Source: Pedobacter africanus
Lineage (GTDB): Bacteria > Bacteroidota > Bacteroidia > Sphingobacteriales > Sphingobacteriaceae
Length of the DNA stretch: 64,000 nucleotides
Reading direction: 5' to 3'
NCBI RefSeq assembly: GCF_900176535.1
Contig: NZ_FWXT01000001.1
Span: forward strand, 1,364,001-1,428,000
Of this stretch, positions 61,253-64,000 are shown piece after piece. The notes under the pieces were generated by a model that did no database searches, was not told where the DNA came from, and saw only the letters and a program-made list of their open reading frames with translations. Position 1 is the stretch's first letter; every line of letters starts with the position of its first letter. Both the position numbers and the translations under genes were made by a program.

Positions 61253-64000
61253 CTACAAGCCTACCCTCAGGCCAATGCTGATCTGCCTTACGAACGGATA
61301 CCCCCCTGCATCGCTGTAACCACCTATAAGGCTATAAGGGTCATTACTTACCTCAGGGTCTACACCAGGGTAGTTGGTGATCGTTAGTAAATTGGTTCCG
61401 GATACATAAGCAGACACGCTATTGATTTTGAGTTTGTCTGTCAGGCTTTTCGGAAGCTGGTAGGCCAATGTTACCGACTTCAGCTTCAGGAAAGAAGCAT
61501 CGTACACATTGTCGCTGGCTGCATAAGCATAAGAACTCTCACCCATAATCAGCCTTGGCCTGGTAGCAGTTGGGTTTTCCGGTGTCCAGCGGTCCAGGAT
61601 ACGGATACCTTTATTTGTTCTCTGGCTCACATCACGGTTTTGGATGTCGGCAAGGTAATAGATGTCGTTCCCGTACGAGAAGGTAGCCAGTGTAGTGAGG
61701 CTGAAGTTCTTATAGCTTAGCCTATTGGTATAGCCGCCGTAGTACTTGGGCTCTGCCCGGCCAATGATATCATCTTTAAAATAAGTAAATCCCTGATAGC
61801 CCATATAATTTTCAACTACCTCATAGCTGGCATCACCAATGCCCAGGTAAGGATAATATGAAGGACTTAATGCACTATAAGCATCAACTTCCTCCTGCGT
61901 AGTTAAAATCTTTTTAAACACCCTTCCATACAGCAGGCCTACAGGTTCGCCTACTTTCAATACGGTATTTCCAAAACGGTAAACGCCCGGGTTTGCCGGA
62001 TCCTCAATATCATTGTTCAGTGCAAGTACTTTAGAACGGTTGCCTGCGATGTTAAAGGTACCCGACCACTGGAAATTTTTATTGCGGATAAAATCTGCAC
62101 CTATGGTTAACTCCAGTCCCCTGTTACGAATCTTCGCAATGTTGGCAGTTACCTGGTCAAAACCGGAGGTTCCCGCAACAGATGTCGGGAACAAAATCCC
62201 CGAAGTGGTCTTTTCATAGTAGCCGATCTCTCCGCGTAAGCGTGAGTTGAAGAGTTCAAATTCGAGGCCTGCATCTTTCTGCAAGGTCGATTCCCATTTC
62301 AGCCGCTGGTTACCCAATTGTGTTGGCGAAAGTCCATTAAGGCCTGCATAAGATACCGGTGAATAAAGGGTATAAAACAGGTTGTCGGCAATGTTTTGTG
62401 TGCCGGTGTACCCCATACTGCCCCTCAGCTTAAGCTCGTTAACCCACTTCACATTTTTCATGAAGCTTTCCTGGGAAATGCGCCAGCCCAGGCCTCCTGA
62501 AGGGAAATAACCTACACGGTTGGCCTTTGGAAATTTGGACGAAGCATCAGACCTACCGGTAAAAGTAACCATGTATTTGTCCATGAAGCTGTAATTTGCC
62601 CTCAGGTAAAAACTCAGCAGTGAACTCTGATCGGAAGTACCGGTTGAAGGCAGCGTTACAGCTGCAGAGGAAAGGTTGTTCAGATAAGTATCGTCGGGGA
62701 AGCCCTGCCCGCTGGCCGAAAAAGCATTTTGTTTGGTAATCTGCCAATCGGTACCCAATATTACGTCCAGGCTATGCTTGTCGTTAAATTCTTTCTTCCA
62801 GGTCAGCATGTTCTGGATGAAGGTATTTACCTGTTCTGTTTGGGCCTGGGTAGCTGTTCCATTGCCCGAGCTGCCCGAACCATTGGGCGTAGCTACAGAC
62901 ACGGTACTTGGTACATAGTTCGTTTGACGGTAGTTGTTGTAATTCACAGCTACCGAACTTCTGAAAGTAAGCCCTTTCGTGATATCATATTCCCCCGCAA
63001 GGCTTCCAATGGCAAAAATTGTATTAGAGCGGTTGATGCCCTTTGTAAGCAGCAAGGGGTTTTGAAAACCCTGGTAAGCATAGGCGCCCAGGTCAGCCGG
63101 ATCAAGGATTTTGATGCTTCCATCGGCATTATAAGGATCGAACGTTGGAGGTGCAAAAAGCGCCTGTGTGTACAATCCATTAGTGATGTTATTGGTCATG
63201 AAACCATAATCCATATTGGTATTGATGCGGAACCTGCTGCTGATCTCGTTATCCAGGCTTACTTTACCGGCAATACGCCGGAAATCGGTACCCAAAACCG
63301 TTCCTTCATTTCTATTGTAGCTCAATGAAGTGTAGTAACGCGTGCCGGTGCCACCTCCCCTTACCGAAAGGTCTGCATTCTGCGTGATGCCGGTACGTGT
63401 TACCAGGTCCATAAAATCGGTATTTGCCGTACCGAAGAAATTAGGATCTGTAAGGATTTGTGTAGCCACACCGTCCGGAGCCTGGCCGGCGATACCCCTC
63501 ACGTCATTCAGGTTTTTAGCTGCTTCTTTGATAATTGTGATGTACTGGTCCCTGTCCAACACCTTCTCGTTCTGTACCAGACTGAAACCATTGTACACAT
63601 TGGCTTCAAAAGTAGGTTTCTGATTGATCATCCCCTTTTTCGTAGTAATGATTACCACACCATTAGCGCCTCTTGATCCGTAAATCGCTGTCGCAGATGC
63701 ATCCTTTAATATCGTTATCGACTCAATGTCGTTGATGTTCAAGCCACCCAAGCTGTTAAGCCCTCGTGCAAAAGACCCCGCCACAGTTGTATTCGGATCG
63801 TCTTGTCCACCCCGGTCAACCGGACTTACAATATCAGAAGCAGTTTGCTGGAACCGGTTTTGCACCTGTACCTGCACTCCATCTATAATGTACAAAGGAT
63901 CGTTTCCACCGATAAGCGAGGTTCCGCCCCTCACCCTGATCTTGGCCACACCGCCCGGTGAGCCATCGGCCTGTACTACCTGTACCCCGGCAGCCTTACC
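61253..64000 (-). CDS. SusC/RagA TonB-dependent transporter, N-terminus beyond window (locus D)
   Basis: About 915 codons visible; the frame stays open to the right edge through GKAAGVQVVQADGSPGG, so a start at 63949 is not real. Plug domain with VRGGTSLIGGNDPLYIIDGV and LKDASATAIYGSRGANGVVIITT, then the barrel to the C-terminal ISIGLRVGL. Whether it has STN cannot be seen. First visible gene of locus D. Confidence 0.95.
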   Translation of the reverse strand, partial: GKAAGVQVVQADGSPGGVAKIRVRGGTSLIGGNDPLYIIDGVQVQVQNRFQQTASDIVSPVDRGGQDDPNTTVAGSFARGLNSLGGLNINDIESITILKDASATAIYGSRGANGVVIITTKKGMINQKPTFEANVYNGFSLVQNEKVLDRDQYITIIKEAAKNLNDVRGIAGQAPDGVATQILTDPNFFGTANTDFMDLVTRTGITQNADLSVRGGGTGTRYYTSLSYNRNEGTVLGTDFRRIAGKVSLDNEISSRFRINTNMDYGFMTNNITNGLYTQALFAPPTFDPYNADGSIKILDPADLGAYAYQGFQNPLLLTKGINRSNTIFAIGSLAGEYDITKGLTFRSSVAVNYNNYRQTNYVPSTVSVATPNGSGSSGNGTATQAQTEQVNTFIQNMLTWKKEFNDKHSLDVILGTDWQITKQNAFSASGQGFPDDTYLNNLSSAAVTLPSTGTSDQSSLLSFYLRANYSFMDKYMVTFTGRSDASSKFPKANRVGYFPSGGLGWRISQESFMKNVKWVNELKLRGSMGYTGTQNIADNLFYTLYSPVSYAGLNGLSPTQLGNQRLKWESTLQKDAGLEFELFNSRLRGEIGYYEKTTSGILFPTSVAGTSGFDQVTANIAKIRNRGLELTIGADFIRNKNFQWSGTFNIAGNRSKVLALNNDIEDPANPGVYRFGNTVLKVGEPVGLLYGRVFKKILTTQEEVDAYSALSPSYYPYLGIGDASYEVVENYMGYQGFTYFKDDIIGRAEPKYYGGYTNRLSYKNFSLTTLATFSYGNDIYYLADIQNRDVSQRTNKGIRILDRWTPENPTATRPRLIMGESSYAYAASDNVYDASFLKLKSVTLAYQLPKSLTDKLKINSVSAYVSGTNLLTITNYPGVDPEVSNDPYSLIGGYSDAGGYPFVRQISIGLRVGL

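Noticed and set aside
1..64000. CRISPR arrays, tRNA or rRNA genes, complete insertion sequences
   Set aside because: No regularly spaced repeats, no cloverleaf-like segment with a T-loop motif and no DDE or serine/tyrosine transposase frame were seen; Rpn genes are the only mobility-related genes.

Overview
The window comes from a Bacteroidota chromosome, most likely Sphingobacteriaceae (Pedobacter-like). The evidence is the number of SusC/SusD outer-membrane uptake pairs, ECF sigma/FecR-type anti-sigma pairs next to SusC proteins carrying an STN signalling domain, promoter boxes of the Bacteroidota TAnnTTTG type, and few Shine-Dalgarno sequences. No rRNA, tRNA, CRISPR array or complete insertion sequence was seen.

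Layout. (A) 1-10152, minus strand: ECF sigma, FecR, SusC, SusD, a TlpA-like thioredoxin and a secreted zinc metalloprotease that runs off the left edge. (Rpn1) 10434-11285, plus: an Rpn-family PD-(D/E)XK nuclease. (B) 11392-19685, minus: sigma, FecR, SusC, SusD, TlpA. (nan) 19744-31807: a sialic acid operon (SusC, SusD, N-acetylneuraminate lyase, mutarotase, MFS transporter, sialidase, epimerase) with a divergent GntR/FadR-type regulator. 31822-33277: a single-domain response regulator, a decayed YciE/YciF-type gene and a DinB-like protein. (C) 33391-46448, minus: sigma, FecR, an nDsbD-TlpA fusion, SusC, SusD and four more TlpA proteins. (Island) about 46560-51840: a graveyard of Rpn, RhuM, DUF1016/YhcG and DUF3800 fragments around one intact Rpn gene and an M16-like domain gene. 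51854-55245: mostly housekeeping genes (small membrane protein, DUF1801, exonuclease III, YugP-type metallopeptidase, AAA+ ATPase). (D) 55338-64000, minus: SusC (cut by the right edge), SusD, two TlpA proteins, a large periplasmic protein of unknown function and a stand-alone nDsbD domain.

How the parts work together. Loci A-C look like trans-envelope signalling units: the STN domain of SusC senses ligand passage, FecR relays it, and the ECF sigma factor activates the operon. These loci encode no glycosidase; they carry thioredoxin-fold proteins (nine TlpA-like genes in the window) and one protease, so they may import peptides or other non-glycan cargo, or handle periplasmic thiols. The nan operon has a different logic: its SusC lacks STN and the divergent GntR repressor candidate has palindromes at both promoters.

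Most notable non-coding signals: (1) six short palindromic, REP/RPE-like elements inserted in frame into FecR and SusC genes of loci A and B; (2) in all three visible sigma/FecR loci, a hairpin with a T-tract on the strand opposite to susC just upstream of it, suggesting cis-antisense small RNAs; (3) a 133-bp leader shared by two Rpn loci that ends in a perfect promoter box and starts at a sharp junction; (4) a palindrome set in the nan regulator/SusC intergenic region.
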